This document shows positions 22,928 to 31,704 of a stretch of 40,925 bases of DNA, piece after piece. The notes under the pieces were generated by a model that was not told the DNA's origin, made no database searches, and saw only the letters and a list, made by a program, of their open reading frames with translations. Both the position numbers and the translations under genes were made by a program. This stretch comes from Bacteroidales bacterium (GTDB lineage Bacteria; Bacteroidota; Bacteroidia; Bacteroidales; WCHB1-69), in the NCBI GenBank assembly GCA_017551725.1, contig JAFZKY010000043.1:1-40925 (forward strand), in the 5' to 3' direction. Within the stretch, counting starts at the first letter, position 1; each line of letters begins with the position of its first letter.

Positions 22928-25024
22928 ATGGCATTGCTGACAGAATTTCCCCTTTGGCTCGTGATCTTCGTCATCCTGCTCGGCGCAGGATACGCGCTTT
23001 TTCTCTATTTTAAAAACAACACCATCGTCTTTGAAAAAAAGCCGAAAATCGTCATGGCTTGCCTCCGGGGTATCGCCATGTCGTTGCTCGCGTTCCTCCT
23101 GCTGGCCCCCATGCTCAAGATGATCCGCAAGCAGGTGGACAAACCCTTGATTCTCGTTGCCGTTGACAACAGCGAGTCCGTGGTGTCGGGCAAGGATTCC
23201 GCCTACTACCGCACGGAGTATGCCAAGCAGGTACAGGAGCTGATTACCGAACTGGAAAAATCCTACGAGGTGAAAACATACACCATCGGGGACGAGGACG
23301 CGCTGCTCGGAGATGATGAACAGTTGAGCCTGGACTTTTCCGACAAGTCGTCCAACCTGGCCTCCCTTTTTGACCAGGTGGACATGGTCTATGCCAACCG
23401 CAACGTCGGGGCGATGATCTTGCTCACCGACGGCATCTTCAACACCGGCACCAATCCCTATTACAAGGCGGAAAAGGTTGACTTTCCGGTCTATACCGTA
23501 GGCTTGGGCAACACGGAGTTGACCACGGACTTCTTCATTGCCGGCATCAACCACAACAAGCAGGCCTTGAAGGGCAATTATTTCCCTGTGGAAATCAAGT
23601 TGGCCGCCAACCGGCTTTCCGGCAAAGCCGCCGAGGTGACCGTGACGGAAGGCTCCGAGGAGATTTACCATAAGAAACTGTCGCTCAACGGCAACCGCTA
23701 TTTTGAAACCATAAAATTCAATATCGAGGCCAAAAACACCGGCATCCATCATTACAAGGTCGATATCACCGAGCTGGATGGCGAGGTGACCCACAAGAAC
23801 AACCACACGCAATTCTTCGTGGAGGTGGTGGACTCGCGCGACAAGGTGGCCATCGTCTATAATTCCCCGCATCCGGACATCGCGGCCATGAAGGAGGCCC
23901 TGGAACTGACCGACAACTACGATGTGCAGGTCTTTTCCATCGCCGAATTTTCCGGCAAGCCCAGCGATTACAGCCTGGTGATCCTGCATCAGCTGCCCTC
24001 CATGACCAACTCGGCGGCAAACCTGCTGAACCAGATCCGCCAAAGCGGTACGTCGGCCCTCTATATCCTGGGGCCCCAGACCAACCTCAACACCTTCAAC
24101 GGGCTCAATGTGGGTATGAGCGTCGTGCAAAGCAAATCGCTGTCCAACAACGCGATGCCGTCATACAACGACAATTTCACCTCCTTTACCTTCTCGGAGG
24201 AATCCCGCCAGATGCTCTCCAAGTTCCCGCCCATCAAGACTATCTTCGGTACCTACAAGACCTCGGTGTCGGCCAATGTCTTCTTGTATCAGAAGATCAG
24301 CGGGGTGGACACCAAATATCCGCTGGTGGTCTTCAACAGCCACAACGGGGCGCGCTGCGGAGTGGTGGCCGGCACCGGCTTCTGGAGCTGGAAACTGTAC
24401 GACTATATGCATGCGGGCAACCATGATGCCTTCAACGAGGTGATTGACAAGATGGTGCTCTACCTGGCCGCCAAGGGCGACAAGAGCCAGTTCCGTGTGC
24501 AACACGCCGCCATCTTCGCCGAGAACGCACCCGTGGAGTTCACCGCCGAGCTGTATAACGACAGCTACGAGCTCATCAACGAGCCGGACATCAAAATGGT
24601 GATCAAGGGCAGCGGCGACACCACCTACGAGGCGCAGTTCTCCAAGCAGAACAACGGCTATTACCTGAACGTGGGCGAGCTGCCCGTGGGCAACTACACG
24701 TGGACCGCCACCACGCAGGCCGGCAAGCGCAAGCTGGAGAAATCCGGACGCTTCTCCATCCAGGAGGTGATGCTCGAAACCGCCAATTTGGTGGCCGACC
24801 ACGACCTGCTGAAGAGCATTTCCAACGTCACCAAGGGACACTTCTTCACCAAAGAGGGAATTGCTGATGTGGCCAAGGCCATCAAAAACAACGACCAGAT
24901 CAAACCCATCGCTTCCTATAGAAAACATTACTCTATGCTGCTCAATTCCTATTGGTATCTCATTGCCATCGTGCTGTTGCTCGGCATCGAGTGGTTCCTG
25001 CGGAAATGGAACGGAGGGTATTGA
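22928..25024 (+). CDS. Membrane-anchored VWA-type protein of unknown function
   Basis: 698 residues. Two N-terminal helices (~8-27 and ~42-62), a large soluble part, and a C-terminal helix (~673-690, YWYLIAIVLLLGIEWFLRKW). The soluble part starts with a VWA-like fold: LILVAVDNSESVVSGKDS resembles a DxSxS-type metal site, then AMILLTDGIFNTGTNP and FPVYTVGLG. Beta-sandwich segments follow, and a region resembling a class I glutamine-amidotransferase-like fold (VAIVYNSPHPDIAAMKEALEL, DYSLVILHQLPSM). This matches the layout of Bat-like membrane proteins of Bacteroidota. It stands between trpS (12 bp) and a DUF4159 gene (42 bp to its likely start). Role not known; the fold call is fairly secure. 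Confidence 0.75.
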   Translation: MALLTEFPLWLVIFVILLGAGYALFLYFKNNTIVFEKKPKIVMACLRGIAMSLLAFLLLAPMLKMIRKQVDKPLILVAVDNSESVVSGKDSAYYRTEYAKQVQELITELEKSYEVKTYTIGDEDALLGDDEQLSLDFSDKSSNLASLFDQVDMVYANRNVGAMILLTDGIFNTGTNPYYKAEKVDFPVYTVGLGNTELTTDFFIAGINHNKQALKGNYFPVEIKLAANRLSGKAAEVTVTEGSEEIYHKKLSLNGNRYFETIKFNIEAKNTGIHHYKVDITELDGEVTHKNNHTQFFVEVVDSRDKVAIVYNSPHPDIAAMKEALELTDNYDVQVFSIAEFSGKPSDYSLVILHQLPSMTNSAANLLNQIRQSGTSALYILGPQTNLNTFNGLNVGMSVVQSKSLSNNAMPSYNDNFTSFTFSEESRQMLSKFPPIKTIFGTYKTSVSANVFLYQKISGVDTKYPLVVFNSHNGARCGVVAGTGFWSWKLYDYMHAGNHDAFNEVIDKMVLYLAAKGDKSQFRVQHAAIFAENAPVEFTAELYNDSYELINEPDIKMVIKGSGDTTYEAQFSKQNNGYYLNVGELPVGNYTWTATTQAGKRKLEKSGRFSIQEVMLETANLVADHDLLKSISNVTKGHFFTKEGIADVAKAIKNNDQIKPIASYRKHYSMLLNSYWYLIAIVLLLGIEWFLRKWNGGY

Positions 25025-25066
25025 TGTGGGACGATGAACGACAACTATGTAAATAATTTTTTTGCT

Positions 25067-25711
25067 ATGAAAAAATATCTCTTCGGCCTGATATTATGCG
25101 CCCTGTGCCTCGCGGCCCCCGCACAGCAGATTGCCCTGCTCAAGTACAACGGTGGCGGCGACTGGTACGCCAATCCCACCTCGCTGCCCAACCTCATCAA
25201 GTTCTGCAATATCAACCTCGGCATGTCGCTTGACCTCAAACCCGCCACGGTGGAGGTGGGCAGCGCCGACATCTTCCAATATCCCTTCGTCCACATGACC
25301 GGCCACGGCAACGTGGTCTTCAGCGATGCGGAAGCCGCCAATCTACGTCTCTACCTCATGTCGGGCGGATTTCTGCACGCGGACGACAACTACGGTCTCT
25401 CCACATTTATCCGCAAGGAGATGAAAAAGGTGTTCCCGGAGCTTGATCTCGTGGAACTGCCCTTCAACCATCCAATCTTCCATCAGAAATACAAATTCCC
25501 GAACGGATTGCCCAAAATCCATGAGCACGACAACAAGCCGCCCCAAGCCTTCGCCCTCTTCTGGGAGGGACGCATGGTCTTCCTGTTCACGTATGAGTGC
25601 GACCTGGGCGATGGTTGGGAGGACTACATCGTACACAAAGACTCGGAAGCCACCCGCCTCAAAGCGTTGCAGATGGGGGCTAATATCCTGCAATACGTTT
25701 TCTGCCAGTAG
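25067..25711 (+). CDS. DUF4159-domain secreted protein
   Basis: About 214 residues from ATG 25067; an earlier ATG at 25034 would put a polar tail before the signal peptide and is less likely. Signal peptide MKKYLFGLILCALCLAAPAQ. The mature part matches DUF4159, a family with a glutamine-amidotransferase-like fold: LKYNGGGDWYANPTSLPNLI, FVHMTGHGNVVFSDAEAANL, GGFLHADDNYG, and the conserved FNHPIF with following basic/aromatic segment. DUF4159 genes commonly accompany VWA/Bat-like membrane proteins, as here. It converges with the next TonB receptor gene, 11 bp apart. Confidence 0.8.
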   Translation: MKKYLFGLILCALCLAAPAQQIALLKYNGGGDWYANPTSLPNLIKFCNINLGMSLDLKPATVEVGSADIFQYPFVHMTGHGNVVFSDAEAANLRLYLMSGGFLHADDNYGLSTFIRKEMKKVFPELDLVELPFNHPIFHQKYKFPNGLPKIHEHDNKPPQAFALFWEGRMVFLFTYECDLGDGWEDYIVHKDSEATRLKALQMGANILQYVFCQ

Positions 25712-25722
25712 GTTATAAAACT

Positions 25723-28185
25723 TTATTCTTCGCTTTCCGTCTCTTCGCTCGGGCCGCTGGTCTGCGCCTTCTTCTCCAATTCCATCTTTCCGAATCGTAG
25801 CGTGATGCCCGCGCTGATGAAACGGCTGTTGTACTTGGTGGACGACCGAACCATATAATAGGGGTTGTTTTCCGCCGTGGCCGTCTTGTTCCAGTTGAAG
25901 ATGTCTGTCACATTCAAGTGGAGGGAGATTTTACGCTTTAGCAGGTCGGCTCGAAGACCGCAGTCGATGGAGTAGCGCGGACGGGTGGTGGTGAACAGCG
26001 AGACGCTCTTGGACCGGTAGTTGGCGGAGGCGAACACCTCCAGAACTTTCCACAGCTTTGCCCAGTAGTTGAGGCGGAAACTGTAGCCCAAGTTAGAGAA
26101 GATGCGCGGGTCGGGCTCGTTTCGGAAGCGGTACTCCGAATGTTCGTAGTATATGTTGGCGTAAAAGCGGATGGTCATGAAGGTCTTCAGCCGGTAGTTC
26201 ATGTTGAACGAGGCACCGGTGTTCAAGGTGGTGCCTGCATTCACCGGCATGGTGAATGTGACCACGCGCCCGAAAATGTCGCTGTAGGCCACATCCGTCA
26301 GCGTGTTCACCTTTTGCCCAGTGTGTTTAAAATAGGCCGAAAGGCCAAGGTTGCCGAACTTGTTCACGAATTTGGTCCAGTTGAACTCCACATTGTGTGT
26401 TTGGGTGGCGTGCAGATCGGGATTTCCCATACTATACGAGTCTTCCCCGTAGCTGATGAACGGACTGAGGCGGGAGGCGTCCGGCTGGTTGATGCGGTAG
26501 GTGTAGCTCAGCCGGAAGTTGTGCATGGATTTCGTCCGGTAACTTAAATGCAAAGAGGGATAAACGTTCAGCTTGTTTTGTATGACATTGTCTTGAGGGG
26601 AGTTGAAAATCTGATACACCTCATGGTTGTAACGGACTCGCAGACCCTCTTTTATGGTGAAGTTTCCGATCTTGTGCTGGAGGGTGGCAAAAACGCTGAC
26701 GCCGCCGTTCTGGGTACGCGTGTCCTTCAGCCGCAGGGAATCCAGCAGGAAAACGTTAGCGGAGCCCGCCATCAGCGTGTCCGATGTGCTCAACCCGCTG
26801 TTCTGGCGGTAGCTGCCCTCCACCCCGACCGACAATTCATGTTTCTTTGCGAAGGGGCGGGAGTAGTCAATGCTGCCGCGAATGCTATAGTTCATGCCGC
26901 TGTTGTTTTTCTTTTTATGATAATCCATAAAATCCTGCAACATATAGTCGCGGATTTCTTCCGAATAGGAGCGGTTCTGCCCGAAATTGCCGGAAACGTT
27001 CGCTTTCAGTTCGTGGCCCTGGCGGTTAAAGCGGTGAAGGAACCACATTCCCCCGTAGCCGCCTGCCGAGAACGAGCGGTTGGCGTTGTCGGTGACGTAG
27101 GCATAAAGGCCCGCCGAAGGTTCCAGATATTCGCGACGGAACACATTCTGCGCATTGGTGTAGCGGCTCCACGACGGGTAGGTGCCTGCCCAAAAACTCA
27201 TCGTATTCAGGGTGTCGAACGTGTAGCTGCCATTGAAGCTGAAGGATGTTGAAAAACTGTGCGTTACAGACTGGCCGCTGCCATGCCCGTTGCTGGAGGT
27301 GTCGCCCTCGTGGTTGAAACGGGTGGCGTAAGATTCGCTGACGCTGTTCTGGAACGAATAGCGCCCGCTGAGGTAGAAGTTGAGCGAGAGTTTTTCGTTG
27401 GCCCACACGTAGGAAATCCACGGATTCACCTCTGGCTTGGAAGAGCCCGTCACGCCGAAGCTGATGAAACTGTTTTTCTTGATGTTGCCCGCTAAAATGA
27501 TGTTGATAATGGCATCGGCTTCCGTATTGTATTTGGCTGACGGATTGTTGATTACCTCAATGCGTTCCAGCGCGTTGGCGGGCAGCTGGCGGATAAAGTT
27601 CTTGAGATTGTCCTCCGTGAGGTTGGAAGGCTTGTCGTTCATCCAAATCTCCACCGAAGAGGCTCCGTGCAGGGTGATGTTGCCCTCGATGTCCACCTCC
27701 ACGCCCGGCGTGTTCTGCAAGGCATCGGAGGCGGTGCCCGATTGTATGGTTGGGTCGTCAGACACGTTGTACATGGTCTTCTCCCCCTCCACCATGAAGA
27801 CAGGCCGTTCCGTCACGATACTGACCTCACCCAGGGTGGTGCTCCCTTTCTTCATCGCCACCGGACGAAGGCGGATATTTGTCTCTTCCCCGCCCACGGT
27901 GACGGGCACGGTGCGCATCTCGTAGCCCATCAGCGACAGTTTCAGCAGGTAGCTGCCCGAGGGCACGTCCGCGATGGTGAAGCGTCCGTTCTGGTCGGTG
28001 ACGGTGGCGCTGGACATCGCGTGCGCTGAGTCGCCCGAGAGTAAGCCCACGGTGACGAACGCGATCCGGCTGCGGCTCGCACTGTCTATCGCCACGCCAT
28101 GCAGCGTGTAGGTGCGCTGCCCGAACAGGACCGACATGGAAAGGACGAACGCCAGCAGAAGTGGAATGCGGTGTGTTTTTGACAT
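25723..28185 (-). CDS. TonB-dependent receptor / outer-membrane protein beta-barrel family (OMP_b-brl_3 type)
   Basis: About 820 residues from ATG 28185 (MSKTHRIPLLLAFVLSMSVLFGQ, a signal peptide). The frame is open to 28287, but that part overlaps the -7 box. A carboxypeptidase-regulatory-like domain follows (LHGVAIDSASRSRIAFVTVGL ... NGRFTIADVPSGSYLLKLSLMGY). The plug has DALQNTPGVEVDIEGNITLHG, ERIEVINNPSAKYNTEADAI and NIIL. A large barrel ends near FISAGITLRFGKMELE, then an acidic, low-complexity tail (SGPSEETESEE). The PGVEVD.dG.I...G and NPSAKY motifs are typical of the TonB-receptor-like OMP_b-brl_3 group. Substrate unknown; no SusD-like partner is adjacent. Confidence 0.9.
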   Translation of the reverse strand: MSKTHRIPLLLAFVLSMSVLFGQRTYTLHGVAIDSASRSRIAFVTVGLLSGDSAHAMSSATVTDQNGRFTIADVPSGSYLLKLSLMGYEMRTVPVTVGGEETNIRLRPVAMKKGSTTLGEVSIVTERPVFMVEGEKTMYNVSDDPTIQSGTASDALQNTPGVEVDIEGNITLHGASSVEIWMNDKPSNLTEDNLKNFIRQLPANALERIEVINNPSAKYNTEADAIINIILAGNIKKNSFISFGVTGSSKPEVNPWISYVWANEKLSLNFYLSGRYSFQNSVSESYATRFNHEGDTSSNGHGSGQSVTHSFSTSFSFNGSYTFDTLNTMSFWAGTYPSWSRYTNAQNVFRREYLEPSAGLYAYVTDNANRSFSAGGYGGMWFLHRFNRQGHELKANVSGNFGQNRSYSEEIRDYMLQDFMDYHKKKNNSGMNYSIRGSIDYSRPFAKKHELSVGVEGSYRQNSGLSTSDTLMAGSANVFLLDSLRLKDTRTQNGGVSVFATLQHKIGNFTIKEGLRVRYNHEVYQIFNSPQDNVIQNKLNVYPSLHLSYRTKSMHNFRLSYTYRINQPDASRLSPFISYGEDSYSMGNPDLHATQTHNVEFNWTKFVNKFGNLGLSAYFKHTGQKVNTLTDVAYSDIFGRVVTFTMPVNAGTTLNTGASFNMNYRLKTFMTIRFYANIYYEHSEYRFRNEPDPRIFSNLGYSFRLNYWAKLWKVLEVFASANYRSKSVSLFTTTRPRYSIDCGLRADLLKRKISLHLNVTDIFNWNKTATAENNPYYMVRSSTKYNSRFISAGITLRFGKMELEKKAQTSGPSEETESEE

Positions 28186-28236
28186 CAGGCTAAAATTTTG
28201 AAACAACGGGTGTTTGACGAGGTGATATTCAAACTG

Positions 28237-28244
28237 CAAAAATA
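28237..28244 (-). promoter_or_regulatory. -7 box for the OMP_b-brl_3 receptor gene
   Basis: Minus strand reads TATTTTTG (TAnnTTTG), 51 nt before the likely ATG at 28185. It is arranged back-to-back with the bamD promoter. Confidence 0.6.
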
Positions 28245-28276
28245 AAAAAAATGAAACATCCATCGGAAATATTTTG

Positions 28277-28284
28277 TATCTTTG
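28277..28284 (+). promoter_or_regulatory. -7 box for the bamD operon
   Basis: TATCTTTG matches TAnnTTTG, 16 bp before the bamD ATG. The implied leader is very short. Confidence 0.7.
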
Positions 28285-28300
28285 CAACGTTTGATTTACT

Positions 28301-29212
28301 ATGGTTAAGAAGAGTTATAAGTTATTGATTATAATACTGTTGGCTGCTTCTGTGGATGTTTGTGCCGCGGATTTTGCGGGTGTATATTCCGAAAATGCCC
28401 GCCCAACGCTGTCGGTGCAGGACACCTCGAAGCCGTCGCAGAAGGCCGACAAACCCAAGAAGGAGCGTGCCCCCAAGGGAAGCAAGAAGGTGACGTTCGA
28501 GAGCTTCGAGGCCAACTATGCCAAGGCCATGCGTTTTTACAACAACCAGCAGTATCTGTCCGCCGCCGGCCTTTTCGAGGATTTGTATCCCTTGTCATTG
28601 GGCACCTCCCGCGCCGACACCATCCTCTTCCTGTTTGCGCATTGCTACTACATGAACGCCGACTATACGATGGCCGCCTTCCATTTCCGCGACTATGTGA
28701 AGCGCTATCCCAACAGCGACCGCACGGAGGACGCCTTCTACTACTGTATCTCCGCCATCAACAAGTCCAGCGCTGACTACAATCTGGACCAAAGCAACAC
28801 CGAATACGCCATCGAGCAGATCAAGGCTTTCCTCATTGCCTACCCCAACTCCAAACACGTGGAGGAATGTAATGTGATGTTGGACGCATTGCGTTTGAAA
28901 CTGGCCCGCAAGGATTTGGAAATCTTGAAACTGTATTATAACACAGACCATTACGAGGCGTGCCAGATTGCCGCCAAAAACTTCTTCAACGAATATTCCT
29001 ACTCTCCTTTGATGCCGGAGGCGATTTATTATCTGGTGTTGAACAATTATGAATATGCAAGAAAGAGTGTGGAGAAGAAGAAGGCCGAGCGTTATCGGGC
29101 GTGTTTGGATGCCTGCAACCGTTTGACATTGAACTACGGGGAGACAAAATATACCAAGGAGGTGGAGAAGATCGCCGCCGACGTGCAGAAACAATTACAG
29201 AAATACAATTAA
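28301..29212 (+). CDS. bamD: Outer-membrane protein assembly factor BamD (YfiO-like)
   Basis: Component of the BAM complex that inserts beta-barrel proteins into the outer membrane. 303 residues. N-terminal hydrophobic segment (~5-22) with Cys21 in VDVCAAD, not a canonical lipobox. A Lys/Pro-rich linker follows (~40-65), then TPR-type helical repeats: FEANYAKAMRFYNNQQYLSAAGLFEDLY, FLFAHCYYMNADYTMAAFHFRDYVKRYPNS, and AIEQIKAFLIAYPNSKHVEEC. The RYPNS/AYPNS motifs are typical of the family. First gene of a long operon whose order bamD-rpoZ-coaBC is characteristic of Bacteroidota. Confidence 0.88.
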   Translation: MVKKSYKLLIIILLAASVDVCAADFAGVYSENARPTLSVQDTSKPSQKADKPKKERAPKGSKKVTFESFEANYAKAMRFYNNQQYLSAAGLFEDLYPLSLGTSRADTILFLFAHCYYMNADYTMAAFHFRDYVKRYPNSDRTEDAFYYCISAINKSSADYNLDQSNTEYAIEQIKAFLIAYPNSKHVEECNVMLDALRLKLARKDLEILKLYYNTDHYEACQIAAKNFFNEYSYSPLMPEAIYYLVLNNYEYARKSVEKKKAERYRACLDACNRLTLNYGETKYTKEVEKIAADVQKQLQKYN

Positions 29213-29231
29213 CAAATCAAAAAATATTTTA

Positions 29232-29561
29232 ATGAAAGCAGCTGATTACAAAAAACTTAAGATCGATCTCTTTGCAAAGACGAAAGACATCAGACAGTAT
29301 GACAAGGAGACGGGTAATTTCTACAAGAGCATCGTCATCATGTCGAAGCGTGCGGACCAGATAGCCTCTGACCTGAAGCAGGAGTTCCAGGAGAGTTCCC
29401 AGCAGTATTCCCCGACGAATGAGTCGCTGGAGGAGGTGTACGAGAACCGCGAACAGATTGAGTTGTCCAAATTCTACGAGCAGCTCCCCAAGCCCACGCA
29501 AATTGCGTTGTACGAGTTTGAGAACAATCAGGTCTATTTCAAAGACCCCGACGTGGACTAA
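29232..29561 (+). CDS. rpoZ: RNA polymerase omega subunit, Bacteroidota (Rpb6-like) type
   Basis: Small subunit that supports RNA polymerase assembly. 109 residues. Diagnostic Rpb6/omega segments are GNFYKSIVIMSKRADQIASDLKQE, LEEVYENREQIELSKFYEQLPKPTQIAL and a final acidic tail. It lies 19 bp after bamD and 12 bp before coaBC, the usual Bacteroidota context. Confidence 0.88.
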   Translation: MKAADYKKLKIDLFAKTKDIRQYDKETGNFYKSIVIMSKRADQIASDLKQEFQESSQQYSPTNESLEEVYENREQIELSKFYEQLPKPTQIALYEFENNQVYFKDPDVD

Positions 29562-29573
29562 AACACCGCTAAC

Positions 29574-30785
29574 ATGCTGAACGGCAAACATATCGTCATC
29601 GGGATCACGGGCGGCATCGCGGCCTACAAGTCGCTGTACCTCATCCGCTTGTTCAAGAGCAACGGCTGTGATGTGCGGGTGGTGGCCACAAAGCACGCTC
29701 TGGAGTTCGTCACGCCGCTGACGATAGAGACCCTGTCGCAGAACAAGTTGTACGCCGACCTGTTCGACCCCACGGAGCATCGCGACACCCATCACATCAG
29801 CCTGGCCGACTGGGCCGACTGCATGGTGGTGGCGCCGGCCACGGCCAACATCATCGGCAAGTACGCCAACGGCATCGCCGACGACGCCCTGTCCACGCTG
29901 CTGCTCGCCCTGCAATGTCCGGTCTTCATCGCCCCGGCCATGAACGACAAGATGTTCGCCAATGCCGCCGTGCAGCACAACATCGGCCTGCTCAAGGAGC
30001 GGGGCTGCCACATCATCGACCCGCAGAGCGGATTCCTCGCCTGCGGCAGTACGGGAACCGGAAGAATGGAAGAGCCTGACCGCATTTTCACCATAGTAAA
30101 TCAACACCTTACCGCCGAACAGCGGTTTGCTGGTCAGAAAGTTCTCATCACCGCCGGTCCCACGTACGAGCCCATCGACCCTGTCCGTTTCATCGGCAAC
30201 CACTCCTCCGGCCTCATGGGATTCTCCATCGCGGAGGCCGCCGCCGAACAGGGCGCGGAAGTCACGCTGGTGACGGGCCCCACGAGCCTGCAGACGCAGC
30301 ATCCCGCCATCCGCCGCTGCAATGTGACCACCGCCTCCGAGATGTATCAGGCGTGCATGGATGTGGTGGACGAGCAGAACATCTGCATCATGTCGGCAGC
30401 TGTGGCTGACTACACGCCGGAAAATCCTGCCCCTGAGAAGATTAAGAAGCACGCCGAAGGACTAGACCTCCATCTCTGCAAGACAAAAGACATCCTGGCC
30501 AGCATCGGGAAACAGAAACGCGACGACCAGATTTTGGTGGGTTTTGCCTTGGAGACAGAGAATGAAATTGAGAATGCCCGCACCAAACTGCATACTAAAA
30601 ACGCGGATGTCATCGTTTTGAACTCGTTGCGGACCAAGGGCGCAGGCTTTAAGACCGCGACCAACCAGGTGATGATGATGACCAAGGGCGACTATACGGA
30701 AACCAGCGAACTGAAGAGCAAACGTGAAATCGCCGACGACATTCTGAACCTGGTATATAAAATAATGACTCACGAAGTAGAATAA
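29574..30785 (+). CDS. coaBC: Bifunctional phosphopantothenoylcysteine decarboxylase / phosphopantothenate-cysteine ligase
   Basis: Carries out two consecutive steps of coenzyme A synthesis, ligating cysteine to 4'-phosphopantothenate and decarboxylating the product (FMN-dependent). 403 residues. The N-terminal CoaC flavoprotein has [17 protein letters not shown], the active-site His in HISLADWAD, the PAMNDKM motif and the Cys loop [11 protein letters not shown]. The C-terminal CoaB Rossmann domain has [32 protein letters not shown] and KTKDIL. Normal length and motif content; an intact fusion. Confidence 0.97.
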   Translation: MLNGKHIVIGITGGIAAYKSLYLIRLFKSNGCDVRVVATKHALEFVTPLTIETLSQNKLYADLFDPTEHRDTHHISLADWADCMVVAPATANIIGKYANGIADDALSTLLLALQCPVFIAPAMNDKMFANAAVQHNIGLLKERGCHIIDPQSGFLACGSTGTGRMEEPDRIFTIVNQHLTAEQRFAGQKVLITAGPTYEPIDPVRFIGNHSSGLMGFSIAEAAAEQGAEVTLVTGPTSLQTQHPAIRRCNVTTASEMYQACMDVVDEQNICIMSAAVADYTPENPAPEKIKKHAEGLDLHLCKTKDILASIGKQKRDDQILVGFALETENEIENARTKLHTKNADVIVLNSLRTKGAGFKTATNQVMMMTKGDYTETSELKSKREIADDILNLVYKIMTHEVE

Positions 30786-30790
30786 CGACA

Positions 30791-31699
30791 ATGAAAAGGC
30801 TATTTCTCATCCTATTGTGCGCATTTGTCTGCGGCGGATTGTTCGCCCAGGACTTCCAGTGCCAGGTGTCTGTCAACGCCAATCAGGTGACTGGCGGGTC
30901 CAACACCCAGCGATACAACGATTTGCAACAGAAGCTGTACCAGTTTATCCACGATCGCAAATGGTGTCAGTACAAGCTCAAGACCAACGAGCGCATCGAA
31001 TGTGCGTTGCAGATCACGCTGACAAAAGTGTCGGGCGACGTGATGGAGGGTACCATGACCATCCTGCTCCAGCGTCCCGTATATAAGGCCAGCTACAAAA
31101 CCACGCTGCTGAATTTCCAGGACAAGCACATCCAGTTTACCTACGCCGAGGGCGACCCGCTGGAGTATGCCGACAACATGAACCTGTCGCAGTTTACCTC
31201 CCTCATTGCTTATTACCTCAATCTGTTCCTTGCCGTGGAGTTCGACAGTTTTTCACAGAACGGTGGCGCACCCTACTATGCTAACTGCCAGTCTATTGTG
31301 AATCTCAACCAGACTTCCAAGGAGAAGGGTTGGAGTGTGGCCGACAACGGACAGAGCAACCGCTATTGGATTGCAGAGAATTTCACCAACAGCCAGTACA
31401 GCAAACTGCACGATTTCTTCTACCAGTACCACCGGCTCGGCCTTGACGTGATGAGCGAAACCCCGGATGCCGGACGCGCCGTCATACTGGAGAGTCTCCG
31501 TTTGCTGCAACAGGTGAACGCACAGAAGTCCGGTCTGGCAATGGTCAAGGTTATCGCCTCCACCAAGTGCGATGAAATCGTCAACATCTTCAAGGAGGGA
31601 ATGCCCAGCGAAAAGACACAGGTGGTCAACATCATGAAGCAGATCGACCCCACCAACTCCTCCCGTTACGACGCCATCAATGCCGCTACCAACAAGTAA
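30791..31699 (+). CDS. DUF4835 family secreted protein
   Basis: 302 residues with the signal peptide MKRLFLILLCAFVCGGLFAQ, then FQCQVSVNANQVTGGSNTQR, which matches the start of DUF4835. Other typical segments are ALQITLTKVSGDVMEGTMTI, QRPVYKASYKTTLLNFQD and FTSLIAYYLNLFLAVEFDSF. Function unknown; periplasmic or outer-membrane associated. It sits between coaBC (5 bp) and recN (5 bp), the position in which this family is regularly found in Bacteroidota. Confidence 0.85.
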   Translation: MKRLFLILLCAFVCGGLFAQDFQCQVSVNANQVTGGSNTQRYNDLQQKLYQFIHDRKWCQYKLKTNERIECALQITLTKVSGDVMEGTMTILLQRPVYKASYKTTLLNFQDKHIQFTYAEGDPLEYADNMNLSQFTSLIAYYLNLFLAVEFDSFSQNGGAPYYANCQSIVNLNQTSKEKGWSVADNGQSNRYWIAENFTNSQYSKLHDFFYQYHRLGLDVMSETPDAGRAVILESLRLLQQVNAQKSGLAMVKVIASTKCDEIVNIFKEGMPSEKTQVVNIMKQIDPTNSSRYDAINAATNK

Positions 31700-31704
31700 G
31701 GCCC

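Noticed and set aside
21860-24130. A 756-codon open frame on the minus strand opposite trpS and the VWA gene
   Set aside because: It lies wholly antisense to two genes with clear family motifs. Its His/Val/Gly-rich composition is what codon bias produces on the opposite strand, and no domain is recognisable.
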